Source: MWAR01 sp035388825
GTDB lineage: Bacteria; Muiribacteriota; Ozemobacteria; Ozemobacterales; Ozemobacteraceae
DNA length: 64,000 nt
Assembly (NCBI GenBank): GCA_035388825.1
Contig: DAOOQQ010000012.1
Span: 25,717 to 89,716 of the forward strand
Direction: 5' to 3'
In this document: piece by piece, positions 25,509-34,281 of the stretch
How the letters are laid out: every line of letters starts with the position of its first letter
Numbering within the stretch: the first letter of the stretch is position 1
The notes under the pieces: model-generated
Told to the model about the DNA's origin: nothing
What the model saw: only the letters and a program-made list of their open reading frames with translations
Database searches by the model: none
Program-made: the position numbers and the translations under genes

Positions 25509-27392
25509 TCACCACTCGGCCCGGACGGCATCCCAGTCGGTTCTGAGCTGCTCGAGCAGCAGCGGAACGTCGCGACGCTCGAGATCGACCGGCAGGAGCA
25601 GGGCTTCGACCGGCTTCGAGAGCCATTCGGTCGTTTCGAGGAACACCGCCCGCCGGGTCTTCGAGAAGGCATCGTAGGTGCGGGCGATGAACGGCTCCCG
25701 GGAAAGCTGGTCGACCAGGCCCAGCAGATTGCCGGGAAGCCATTCTTCGAAGCGCTTGTAGATCGGAAGACCGATGCCTCCGAGCAGATACTCGGTCACC
25801 CCGGGCAGGATGACCGTCGTCTTGATCGCGATGACGGCAGCGGCCAGCCCGGCAAGAGCCGACAGTCCGGGAACCATGGCACGCATCGTCTGGATCATTT
25901 CGGGATTCCGGTCGCAGAACGCTTCCAGATCGTGCTCGAATCGGTCGATCACGGGACGTATCCGCTCCATCCGGCCGGCGTCGAAATGCTCACGGAGCCG
26001 CTCGCGCAGCGCCTCCGGCTCCGGCCACGCGAGCTGCCGGAGTTCTTCATGAAACCGTGCCGCCACGGCTCTGCCCTGCTCCGATGCGACCCGACTGCGG
26101 TCGAGCAGATCGGCCCGGGCCGATTCCAGGAGCCGAGCCGTCGCTTCGATATCGCGCCGGTCCCGCTCCGAGACAGGATCGACGGGATCTCCGGGCGCCT
26201 GCGCGCCGAGCATGCTTCCGATGCCGAAGAGGGAAACGCCCTTGCGCAGGGCATTGCCGGCGGTGCGGGTGATCGAGGTGACGAGATCGCCGACGGAGGT
26301 TTTGAGCCGGGGCTGGAGCACCCGGATCACCGCGTTCTGGAGCTCGAAGGGCGCCTCGTGTCCGGGGAGATCCCGGAGAGGTTGCTGCAGTCCCGCCTCG
26401 AACCGCAGCCGATACTCTCGGATCATGCCGGCGCACTCGTCCTGCCGGGACAGGATCATGCCCGCCGAGCCGGCAAGGGCGTTTCCGGCGCCGGCCAGCC
26501 CGTGCGAGAGCGCCTCGATGCGCCGGCCACGGGCATCGGCGGCCGCCTCGACGAGATGCCGGCGAAGCTCGGCGACGGCCGAGACGGGAAGTCGGCCTTC
26601 CCCGGCGGGGGACTGTTCCGGGATCGCGAGGACGGCGCGGCGATGGTCTGGCCACCGCTCCCCATAGCTCGTGGTCAGATCCTCGAGGGCTTCCTGGTGG
26701 CGGGGCAGATACTGGTTGAACACGTCGATGCGGCGCGGCAAAAGAAGCATTGCCTCGTCGAGAAAGCTGATGCCCGCCAGATCCTTGTACTTCTGCTGGG
26801 TCGTCACCCAGACGAGCAGATCCGCCAGCCCGAGCCCAAGCCGGGCAGCGGCGCGGCAGGCCGGGTCTGAACTGTCGACGTCGGGAGAGTCGAGCAGCAC
26901 CGGCAGCCCGACCGGCCAGTCGGGGCGATGATCCGCGTAGATCGCACGCCGGCGCGGCCGATGGGCCGAGAGTTCCGATGTGGGAACGAGATGGAAATCG
27001 GCGTGGGCGGCCGTAATCGCTTTCAGATCCTCCTCACGGCCCGCTCCGACGAGACGTTTGGTAAAACTCGCCGTGCTGCCGGAAGGCGAAACTATGCATT
27101 CTGATATTGTATTGATAAGTGTAGATTTGCCCGTGTTGGTGCCCCCGCACAGGATGACGACGGGCGGAAGCCTCCCCCCGGTCTTGACGTGCGGAATCAG
27201 CCGTCGGCGCAGGAAGGTGATGCCCACCTCGAGCCCCGCTACATCGAGATCCCCGAACTGGTTCCGATGGGCACGGATTGCCTCGAGAGTCGTCTCGCAC
27301 CAGCGAAGCAGGGCGCCGGCGTGCTCGAGCAGGGCCTTCACCGCGGGGGAACAGGATTCCGTCGCTTCCCCGTCGATCTCGTGACGCTTCAT
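25509..27392 (-). CDS. dynamin-like GTPase of the tubulin/vWA locus
   Basis: A 627-residue GTPase. The P-loop is GGTNTGKS (83-90) and G3 is DSPDVD (168-173), followed by the strand LLVWVTTQQKYKDLA. The canonical N/TKxD is not obvious; FNQYL is the nearest candidate. A long helical region follows, and a hydrophobic stretch near 520-555 (SALAGLAAAVIAIKTTVIL) could insert in the membrane. Domain order matches bacterial dynamin-like proteins that remodel membranes. It lies 46 nt downstream of the vWA gene as the last member of a four-gene minus-strand cluster. It is paralogous to the GTPase at 18893-20542. Confidence 0.82.
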   Translation of the reverse strand: MKRHEIDGEATESCSPAVKALLEHAGALLRWCETTLEAIRAHRNQFGDLDVAGLEVGITFLRRRLIPHVKTGGRLPPVVILCGGTNTGKSTLINTISECIVSPSGSTASFTKRLVGAGREEDLKAITAAHADFHLVPTSELSAHRPRRRAIYADHRPDWPVGLPVLLDSPDVDSSDPACRAAARLGLGLADLLVWVTTQQKYKDLAGISFLDEAMLLLPRRIDVFNQYLPRHQEALEDLTTSYGERWPDHRRAVLAIPEQSPAGEGRLPVSAVAELRRHLVEAAADARGRRIEALSHGLAGAGNALAGSAGMILSRQDECAGMIREYRLRFEAGLQQPLRDLPGHEAPFELQNAVIRVLQPRLKTSVGDLVTSITRTAGNALRKGVSLFGIGSMLGAQAPGDPVDPVSERDRRDIEATARLLESARADLLDRSRVASEQGRAVAARFHEELRQLAWPEPEALRERLREHFDAGRMERIRPVIDRFEHDLEAFCDRNPEMIQTMRAMVPGLSALAGLAAAVIAIKTTVILPGVTEYLLGGIGLPIYKRFEEWLPGNLLGLVDQLSREPFIARTYDAFSKTRRAVFLETTEWLSKPVEALLLPVDLERRDVPLLLEQLRTDWDAVRAEW

Positions 27393-27438
27393 CCGAACGC
27401 CTCGTCTCTGGTGTCGCGTGCCGCGCTGACGCTGTCCG

Positions 27439-28470
27439 TCACCGGCTGCGCTGCAGACGGGTTCCGTTCGCGTTCAGCGTGATCGAGACCGAAAGGGGCA
27501 GGTTCACGTCTGTCGGGAGGGACACTTCGGCGACCTGGACGTTGTTCACGATCTTCGCGATCTTGGGAAACCAGGTCGTGAGCTGGCTGCTGTCGGGCAC
27601 ATAGACGTAGTAGCCGTCCGTCTCCTCGGAGATCTGCTTGAGGATGTTGACATTGAGCCAGCCGAAACCGAGCACGAAGCCCGAAACGAAGTGCTGCCGG
27701 GCCCGGGTGATCACTTCTTCCAGCGTGTGGCCCGAGGCGTTGTCGTTGCCGTCCGTCGTCAGCAGCAGAAACCGCATCCACCGCCGCGCCTGGATATCCG
27801 CGATGCCCTTGTCGATGCCGGAGTAGAACGCCGTGTTTTCGAGGGGGACCGGCTTTTTCACTGCCGCCTCGATCTCGCTCTTGCTCGTCGTGAGCGGGTT
27901 CATCGTGTTCACGGTGTTGTTGAACTTGATGATGCTGCCCGAGAAGGGCAGCACGACCGCGTTCAGGAAGGCCGTGTAGTTCGATTCGATGGCCGAGATG
28001 TCCTCGGGAAACATGCTGCCCGAGTAGTCCATGACCCCGGCGAAGGCGACGGAGTCCGGCTGGTTCATCATGTGGAGCGGGGCGACCCGGTCGACGAGCG
28101 CCCGCTGCCTGGCCGCCGCGTCGGCTCCGAGCTGGATCTCGACATCCGCCACCCGCACCGTCGTCAACGGATCGCCGTTCGCATCGGTAGCCGTGAACAA
28201 TACGGCATACCGCTTCTCGCCCAGCTTCTCGATGCCGTGCAGCCGCAGGGCGTTCGCGAGGTTGTCTTCCGGCTTGGCGTTCGGCCGGAACCGGTTCGCC
28301 AGGGAGAGATACTTGCGCAGCCACTCGGCGAACGGATTGCTCGCCCCCCACGAGGAGGAATACATCGTCCAGACGGTGCCGAGCCCGAGCAGGGCCAGCA
28401 GAACCAGAAACGCGATGTACCGCCAGTAATTGATCTTTATCTCACCCGTTCGCGGTGCTACTTCGACCAT
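27439..28470 (-). CDS. membrane-anchored von Willebrand factor A protein
   Basis: A 343-residue protein. A short N-terminal segment with MVEVAPRTGEIKI is followed by one transmembrane helix (about 18-36) and a vWA domain (about 140-320). The metal-ion-dependent adhesion site is complete: D148, S150 and S152 in MDYSGSM, T213 in ENTAFYSGI and D240 in LTTDGND. Such domains bind partner proteins through a metal ion. The start of the protein matches that of the neighbouring 84-residue membrane protein. Position between tubulin-like and GTPase genes supports a multi-protein complex at the membrane. Confidence 0.88.
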   Translation of the reverse strand: MVEVAPRTGEIKINYWRYIAFLVLLALLGLGTVWTMYSSSWGASNPFAEWLRKYLSLANRFRPNAKPEDNLANALRLHGIEKLGEKRYAVLFTATDANGDPLTTVRVADVEIQLGADAAARQRALVDRVAPLHMMNQPDSVAFAGVMDYSGSMFPEDISAIESNYTAFLNAVVLPFSGSIIKFNNTVNTMNPLTTSKSEIEAAVKKPVPLENTAFYSGIDKGIADIQARRWMRFLLLTTDGNDNASGHTLEEVITRARQHFVSGFVLGFGWLNVNILKQISEETDGYYVYVPDSSQLTTWFPKIAKIVNNVQVAEVSLPTDVNLPLSVSITLNANGTRLQRSR

Positions 28471-28515
28471 GACCGTTCAGCCTCTCGTGTGGTATCCGGT
28501 GCCGCGGGCCGGCGT

Positions 28516-28770
28516 TCAGTACAAGTGGAGCCAGAATCCCAGGCCGGCGAGCAGGCATCCCAAAAAGATGATCATCAGTCCCGGGGCGTGGAAAAACCAC
28601 CAGTCGGCGGCGAGAGCCAGAGCCACGAGGCCCCACACGACGCCGGCCGTCACCCCGGTGGGGACGGCGAATTTGAATATCAGGGCAAATATGATCGCCG
28701 CGACGGCCGTGAAGACCATCCAGCCGGACTGGATCTTGATCTCGGTTTTACCCGGGTTCACTTCGACCAT
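28516..28770 (-). CDS. small membrane protein of the tubulin/vWA locus
   Basis: An 84-residue protein with two to three hydrophobic helices (about 17-80). Its first residues, MVEVNPGKTEIKI, repeat those of the vWA protein (MVEVAPRTGEIKI), implying a shared docking peptide or common origin. It lies 15 nt after the tubulin-like gene and 45 nt before the vWA gene. No family recognised. Confidence 0.72.
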   Translation of the reverse strand: MVEVNPGKTEIKIQSGWMVFTAVAAIIFALIFKFAVPTGVTAGVVWGLVALALAADWWFFHAPGLMIIFLGCLLAGLGFWLHLY

Positions 28771-28785
28771 GGGTGGGGCTCCTTG

Positions 28786-31700
28786 TCAGGGGTTCTGCGC
28801 GCCGGCCTGGGCGGCCACGCCGGACGGCCGCTGGCTGAAGATCGCTTCGTGCTGCTCGTGGATATCCGTCAGCACGCGCAGGATGCCGCGCTTGATCGAC
28901 AGCAGCTCGTCGCTGGCCGCCGACACCTCGTGGTTCGTGCGGATCTCCTGTTCGATGCCGGCCTCGAGCTGCTTGACCTTGTCTGTGAATATTGGAAGAT
29001 ATTTTTTGATGATTGCATTCTGCTGCGGAAGCGGCAGGGTCAGCCAGCCTTCCTTGTAGACGGTGTTGATCAGGTAGATGCCCATCGTGTTGTTCTTCAG
29101 GTAGTCGAACAGCTCGGTGATGGTGCGGCCCATCGGGACCGGCTTTTCCTGCTGATAATGCAGCTCGAACTGGACCAGCTCGGGGTTGTATTCGATGCCG
29201 TGCACGGTCTTCGCCGGATCGGCGTGGATCTCGTATCGCAGCAGGGTATAGACCATGTACAGATTCTCGAGCGTCTTGGCCGGAATCAGGCCGTAACTGG
29301 ACCAGAGCACGGGATACGCATCGTTCGTCAGCATCGCGTGGCAGTTGATCTTCGCCGTGTTCTTCCGGTACAGGGCCTGCCACTGGGTGATCGCGCTGAG
29401 GTTGTAGGGGCACATCCCGTGCAGGGTCTGGAGCAGGCTGATCTCGAACCGGTTCCTCGTCGGGGCGATCGTGACGCCGATCTCGCCCTTCCGCAGGCTC
29501 TCCCGGATCTCCTCGGCCAGCTTGCTGTTCTCCTCGGCGATGCCCAGCGTGACGATGTTCATGCGGGCCGGCTGGTTGTTGCCGCGGTCGTTGATCGTCA
29601 TCAGCGGCGCCGACTGGTTCATCAGGCTCTCGATCAGGCTCTTCTTGAAGCCCGGCTTGGCCGAATCCTTCCAGTGGATGAACTCCTCGATCCCGCCCAG
29701 CATGCGCTTGCCGATCAGGCCGCGGCAATAGCGGACGATATCGTTCTCGAGCGAGTCGCTCTGCGGGTTCGTGTAGGCGTCCCAGTTCTTCGCGAGGTCG
29801 ATCGTGACCAGGAACTCCTTCTCGATGTCGTTGTTCGAGAGATCCCCCAGCAGATACTTGTAGAACGGCTCCACGTCGCGCTCCTCGAAGATGAACGTGC
29901 GCACGTAGGCCTGAACCTTCGAGTAGGGCTTGATCTTGTCGAGACACGACTCGTAGCTGCGCTCGATCATCCCGTTCTTCGTCACGGCGTCGAGCTTGCG
30001 GGCGAACTCCTCGACCTGCTTGCGCAGGTTCTGGGCATGGCCGGCGAGATACTTCAGGAAATCCGCCGCGCAGCCGAGGCAGAACCGCTCGTATTCCATC
30101 TCGACCGCTTCCTGCGCCTCTTTCTCGAGCTTCGCGAACTCCTCTCGGATGTTCGACACCGAAAGCAGCGTGCCCAGCTCGAGGAACTTCCCGCCCAGCC
30201 CGAACATCGAGTTCAGGCGGCTGGAAAGGGCGTCGCGGGCCGCGACATACTCGCGCTGCTCCTTCAGCTGGCGGTTGCGCAGCTCCTCGTCCTTGCGGCC
30301 CAGCACGTCCCGCGGGAAGCGCGACAGATACTTTTCGAACGCCGTGAGGAAATCGATCGCGATCAGGGCGCCCTGGTCGGGGTTGTCGATGATCTCGATC
30401 ACCTTCTCCTTCAGCACCTTCCCGCCTTCGATGGCGGCCTTCTCGAAATCGACCCGCACCCGGCCCTTGATCTCGTCCTTCTTGACCTTCACCCGGTCCA
30501 TCTCATCTATTTTGCGAAGAATATAAGCGCTCGCCGACTCGCCCGGCTGCTGCTGCGGCTCGGTGCGCATCGTGTGGAACATCGGGTTGTCCCAATACTG
30601 GGCCCGCGGGATCAGCTTCTTGGAAAGCGCGAACACCCCGTCGGGGGTCAGGTCGAACCGGTCGGTGTTCGTCTCGGCGAACTCGTGAACCATCCCGTCG
30701 ATCGTGATCTTGTCGCTCGACAGCTTGAGCCACCGCGTCACGTCCATCGACAATTTATAGGTGTACAGATCCATGATCACGTCGAGGGGGTAGTAGAAGC
30801 TCTTGTACCCCGCCGTGCTCAGGCATTTGAGCTGCTTGCCCTCGAGGTCGGAGCTCAGCTGCCCGAGCACCTGCGACGCGTTGTCGAGCATCGAGTTCTG
30901 CGCCTGGCGCAGGTTCGTCGCGAGCTTGGTGAAGACGAACTCGGCGGCGATCGTGTCATACGTCGCGATATCGTCGAGGCCGCTGGTGCCGAGCAGATAC
31001 AGCTGGTCGAACGGCGCTTCCTCGCAGGTCGAACCGAACGTCGTCGCATCGTGACTCCGGCCGATCGGGCCGTAGTTCACCATCAGCTTGTTCCGGCGGT
31101 CCTGCGTGAGGATGTCCTTCGCGCTCTTGGTGGGCGGGAACTTCTCCTTGTTCATGAAGTAGAACGCCTCGACCAGCGAGGCGTAGCCGTTCGCCTCGAG
31201 CCGGCCCGTCGCGTTCACATTCGGATCGATCGCGATCTGCGTGAACGCCTCGGGGGTGAGCTGGATGCCGACCATGCTCGGCTTGCCCTTGCCGCCCGAA
31301 AGCTGGTAATACGCCATCTTGAGCAGGTAGGCGATATCCATGAACATGCCGGCGCCCGAACCGCCGCACAGCGAGCCGACGACGTAGAATTCCGGCGTCA
31401 GGATCTGGCCCTGCTTGTTCGTCAGCGGCACGATCTGGTCGTCCTGGTTCACGTTCTTGCGGGAGATGATGCGGCTGATCTTCGCCTTGAGCTGCTGGTA
31501 GATCCGCTGCGCGTCGACGAACAGCCCGAACCGGCCCGTGAACCGGAACTGGTGGGCGCCCTGGCTGATCTGGCCCAGGTGATGCTTCAGCTTCGCCGGG
31601 AACCACTCGTTGAGATACCCGTAGGTGTCGGTGTCGAGATTCCCGGTGATCTGGTTGGCGTTCTGGATGTTGATCTGGTGATACTCTTCCTCTTTCAGCT

Positions 31701-31938
31701 TGGCGCCTTCAACCTTCTCGTGCGCCCGGGAGTCGAAGAGGTCCGTGTCGATGCAGAAGAGGTCGATGAAATCGGGAAGCGTGGGCCGCGGGTCGGCGGC
31801 GTGGCGGAACGCCTCGCGGATCTGCGGGCTGTTGAGGAACGCCTCCTTGAACTTCATGAGGACGCGCTTGCCGGTGCCCCCCAGGCCGATGATGAGGGCG
31901 GGGTTGAGGGCCAGCCGATTCTCGAAATTGCTGCTCAT
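28786..31938 (-). CDS. large tubulin/FtsZ-like protein (Tubulin_2/FtsZl type)
   Basis: A 1050-residue protein. The first roughly 400 residues are tubulin-like: the N-terminal nucleotide loop IIGLGGTGKRVL (16-27) and the tubulin signature loop GSLCGGSGAGMFMD (188-201), the counterpart of GGGTGS in FtsZ. The C-terminal roughly 650 residues are largely helical and have no recognised family; coiled-coil-like stretches occur near 470-690. The family was predicted computationally as an FtsZ-tubulin relative associated with vWA and GTPase genes, which is exactly the context here. It probably polymerises with GTP near the membrane (inference). The start is ATG 31938, 7 nt after AGGAGAG; an upstream GTG is less likely. 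Confidence 0.85.
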   Translation of the reverse strand: MSSNFENRLALNPALIIGLGGTGKRVLMKFKEAFLNSPQIREAFRHAADPRPTLPDFIDLFCIDTDLFDSRAHEKVEGAKLKEEEYHQINIQNANQITGNLDTDTYGYLNEWFPAKLKHHLGQISQGAHQFRFTGRFGLFVDAQRIYQQLKAKISRIISRKNVNQDDQIVPLTNKQGQILTPEFYVVGSLCGGSGAGMFMDIAYLLKMAYYQLSGGKGKPSMVGIQLTPEAFTQIAIDPNVNATGRLEANGYASLVEAFYFMNKEKFPPTKSAKDILTQDRRNKLMVNYGPIGRSHDATTFGSTCEEAPFDQLYLLGTSGLDDIATYDTIAAEFVFTKLATNLRQAQNSMLDNASQVLGQLSSDLEGKQLKCLSTAGYKSFYYPLDVIMDLYTYKLSMDVTRWLKLSSDKITIDGMVHEFAETNTDRFDLTPDGVFALSKKLIPRAQYWDNPMFHTMRTEPQQQPGESASAYILRKIDEMDRVKVKKDEIKGRVRVDFEKAAIEGGKVLKEKVIEIIDNPDQGALIAIDFLTAFEKYLSRFPRDVLGRKDEELRNRQLKEQREYVAARDALSSRLNSMFGLGGKFLELGTLLSVSNIREEFAKLEKEAQEAVEMEYERFCLGCAADFLKYLAGHAQNLRKQVEEFARKLDAVTKNGMIERSYESCLDKIKPYSKVQAYVRTFIFEERDVEPFYKYLLGDLSNNDIEKEFLVTIDLAKNWDAYTNPQSDSLENDIVRYCRGLIGKRMLGGIEEFIHWKDSAKPGFKKSLIESLMNQSAPLMTINDRGNNQPARMNIVTLGIAEENSKLAEEIRESLRKGEIGVTIAPTRNRFEISLLQTLHGMCPYNLSAITQWQALYRKNTAKINCHAMLTNDAYPVLWSSYGLIPAKTLENLYMVYTLLRYEIHADPAKTVHGIEYNPELVQFELHYQQEKPVPMGRTITELFDYLKNNTMGIYLINTVYKEGWLTLPLPQQNAIIKKYLPIFTDKVKQLEAGIEQEIRTNHEVSAASDELLSIKRGILRVLTDIHEQHEAIFSQRPSGVAAQAGAQNP

Positions 31939-32223
31939 GAACACCTCTCCTGATGCGCGCGGCGATTGTCTTCAGACAAGCCCCCAGTATAGGCACCCGC
32001 TTTCCGGCCTGTCAAGGAATTCCCATAGGGAGAAGAGCGGGATCGCCCGTCCATCCCGCAGCCCTCCGTTTGCAGCGGGGTCCAGGACGTTAGAGTATAT
32101 GCTATAGTATAAAATGAGAGTCCGGCAGGAAAGAAGGTTGCCTTCCCTGGCCGGGGAGGGGTATGCTGTCCGGAAGACATCACGATGGGGATACTGGATG
32201 ACCCGCCCCGGGAGGACAGGAAG

Positions 32224-33165
32224 ATGAAGCCGCTCGAACTCAGCTCGATCTCGGAAGTCTGGAAAACCGTTCTGACGGATCTCAAAAAGGCCCTCGAAGC
32301 GACCGGCAGCAATCTCCAGGTCTGGTTCCCCTGGGGGCGCACCTGGCGCGGCCAGGACAGCCGAGGCTCCCTGCCCCCGACCGAACTGCCCCCGGAACTG
32401 GCCGCCTCGCCGTCGGGCATGCACTTCGCCAGCCGCTGGTGGAGGCCCATCTCCGCCGCCGGGATGACCTGGCTGATCAGTTTCACCCCCGCCGGGAATG
32501 CCGAGAACTCTCTGGCGGCCTGGCAGCCGGGACCGGAAGTCGTCTCGGCACTCGCTCTCCTGGGCGAGTTCGTGAGGCTCGAATCGCTTCTCGGCCTCTT
32601 CCTCAAGGTGCTCGAAAACCGGGCCAGTGAAGAGTTCGGCCACTGGGACCGCGTGCGCAACTACTGCGTCGCGATCGGCCGAAACATGGGCCTCTCCCAC
32701 CGCGAACTCATCGATATCGAGCTGGCGGGCCTGCTGCACGACATCGGCAAGGTCTCCCTGCCCCCGGCCCTCCTGGAAGAACGCCGCCCGCTCTCCGCGG
32801 CCGAACGCCGCCAGGTCGAGTCCCACGCCGTCGTCGGCGCCGCCATGATCCGCGAGATTCCCGGCCTCGACCGCGTTGCCGATGCCGTCCTCTCCCACCA
32901 CGAGAACCCCGACGGATCCGGCTATCCCCGTGGCCTGCGCGACCCCGAAATCCCTCTCGCCGGCCTCATCGTCTCGGTGGCCGACTCGTTCGATGCCATG
33001 ACCCATTACCGTCCCTATGCGGCCGAACGCACCTACCGGGAGTCGATCGACGAGATGGCGCGCCAGCAGGGCAGATACGACGAGCGGGTCCTCTGGTCCC
33101 TGCAACAGGTCCTCAAACAGCTCGGCATCCTCGAAGTGCGCCCGATCGCGGCTCCGGCAGCATAA
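32224..33165 (+). CDS. HD-GYP domain protein, likely cyclic-di-GMP phosphodiesterase
   Basis: A 313-residue protein. The N-terminal half (about 1-125) is unrecognised; the C-terminal half is an HD-GYP domain with H140 in FGHWDRVRNY, HD 172-173 in LLHDIGKV, ESHAVVGA, SHHENPDGSGYP (GYP at 233-235) and VADSFDAMT. HD-GYP enzymes hydrolyse c-di-GMP to pGpG or GMP with a bi- or trinuclear metal site, and all expected ligands are present. The ATG at 32224 is preceded by GGAGGACAGGAAG. It is divergent from the tubulin-like gene across a 285-nt gap that holds an AT-rich stretch at 32088-32115. Confidence 0.9.
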   Translation: MKPLELSSISEVWKTVLTDLKKALEATGSNLQVWFPWGRTWRGQDSRGSLPPTELPPELAASPSGMHFASRWWRPISAAGMTWLISFTPAGNAENSLAAWQPGPEVVSALALLGEFVRLESLLGLFLKVLENRASEEFGHWDRVRNYCVAIGRNMGLSHRELIDIELAGLLHDIGKVSLPPALLEERRPLSAAERRQVESHAVVGAAMIREIPGLDRVADAVLSHHENPDGSGYPRGLRDPEIPLAGLIVSVADSFDAMTHYRPYAAERTYRESIDEMARQQGRYDERVLWSLQQVLKQLGILEVRPIAAPAA

Positions 33166-33209
33166 ACGCGGTCCGCCCAACCCCCACACATCCCCTGGAG
33201 GAGTCATCC

Positions 33210-34235
33210 ATGCGGCTTTCGATCGTCTTCTTGATGATGGTGTTCCTGGCATGCACGGCGGTGCAGGCGGCCCCGGCGGCGAAGGATGTTTCCGTGGCGC
33301 CGAAGATGCTCCGCATCGGAATCGTCCTCTCGGTGGGCGGCCTCGGCGACCACGCGTTCAACGACGCCGCCTATGCCGGCGTGCAGAACCTGCGCCGACT
33401 GCCCGACTGCGTCGTCGACGTCATCGAGCCCGGCGATGTCGCGGCGATGGAGTCCAGCCTCGAGTTCCTGGCCGGCCGCAATGCCGATCTGGTCGCAGCC
33501 GTCGGGATCTTCGCGAACGAGGCGGTCCGGCGCGTTGCGACGAAGTTTCCCCAGACCCGCTTCGTCCTGCTCGATTCGGTCGTCGAGCTGCCCAACGTCC
33601 TGTCGGTGCTGTTCAACGAAGAAGAAGGCTCGTTCTACGCCGGGGCTTTCGCCGGCCTCCTGACGAAAACCCAGACGATCGGCTTTCTGGGCGGCATGAC
33701 CTCACCCGTGATCGCCTCGTTCGAAAAGGGATTCCGCAACGGCATCGCCTTCGTGAACCCCCAGGCGAAGCTGCTCGTCCGCTATGCCGGGGAAACCCCC
33801 GAAGCATTCAATGACCCCGAAGCCGGCAAGAAGATCGGCCTCGAACTCGCCGCTGCCGGTGCCGATTTCATCTACCACGCCGCGGGCCGCACCGGCCTCG
33901 GGCTGATCGATGCCTCCCGCCGGGCCCCCTTCCTGGTGATCGGCGTCGATGGCGACCAGTCCGGCATTGCCCCGGGAAAAGTGGCCGCGAGTATGATCAA
34001 GCGTCTCGATGTGGCCCTCGACAACGCCGTTCGCTCCATCCGGGAATCGCGGTTCAAGGCTGGCGTGCTCACGCTGGGCCTCGCCGATGCCGGCATCGAA
34101 CTCGACGTTTCCCGCTTCAACTCCGGCCTCGTCACCCCCCTCGTCCAGCAGCGGCTCCAGGAGGTCGAGGCGTTCCTGCTCCATCGCACGCCCGATGTCG
34201 GAAGCCTTTCGGCCCCGGTTCCGGCCGGGAATTGA
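33210..34235 (+). CDS. BMP-family (PnrA-like) substrate-binding protein
   Basis: A 341-residue exported binding protein of the basic membrane protein/PnrA family, which typically binds purine nucleosides for ABC uptake. Landmarks are GGLGDHAFNDAAYAG (about 44-58), GSFYAGAFAGLLTKT, IGFLGGM, FEKGFRNG and VIGVDGDQSG. The N-terminus is a signal peptide; the cysteine in FLACTAV is a possible lipidation site but the lipobox is imperfect. No cognate ABC genes are adjacent. GGAGG lies 9 nt before the ATG. Confidence 0.9.
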   Translation: MRLSIVFLMMVFLACTAVQAAPAAKDVSVAPKMLRIGIVLSVGGLGDHAFNDAAYAGVQNLRRLPDCVVDVIEPGDVAAMESSLEFLAGRNADLVAAVGIFANEAVRRVATKFPQTRFVLLDSVVELPNVLSVLFNEEEGSFYAGAFAGLLTKTQTIGFLGGMTSPVIASFEKGFRNGIAFVNPQAKLLVRYAGETPEAFNDPEAGKKIGLELAAAGADFIYHAAGRTGLGLIDASRRAPFLVIGVDGDQSGIAPGKVAASMIKRLDVALDNAVRSIRESRFKAGVLTLGLADAGIELDVSRFNSGLVTPLVQQRLQEVEAFLLHRTPDVGSLSAPVPAGN

Positions 34236-34281
34236 GATAACAGCAGGCTTCCGGGCCTGAAATTTCCGTGAGGAGGTCTCT

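Noticed and set aside
25509..31938. MoxR-type vWA conflict system
   Set aside because: No MoxR AAA+ ATPase or effector gene accompanies the vWA gene; the partners are a tubulin-like protein and a dynamin-like GTPase.
27691..31953. Open plus-strand frame of 1420 codons antisense to the tubulin-like and vWA genes
   Set aside because: It is the mirror of GC-rich minus-strand genes with clear domains; its translation is low-complexity Arg/Glu/Leu-rich and has no motif.
31945..32223. c-di-GMP riboswitch upstream of the HD-GYP gene
   Set aside because: The conserved GEMM core is not present; only an AT-rich stretch and weak stems are visible.
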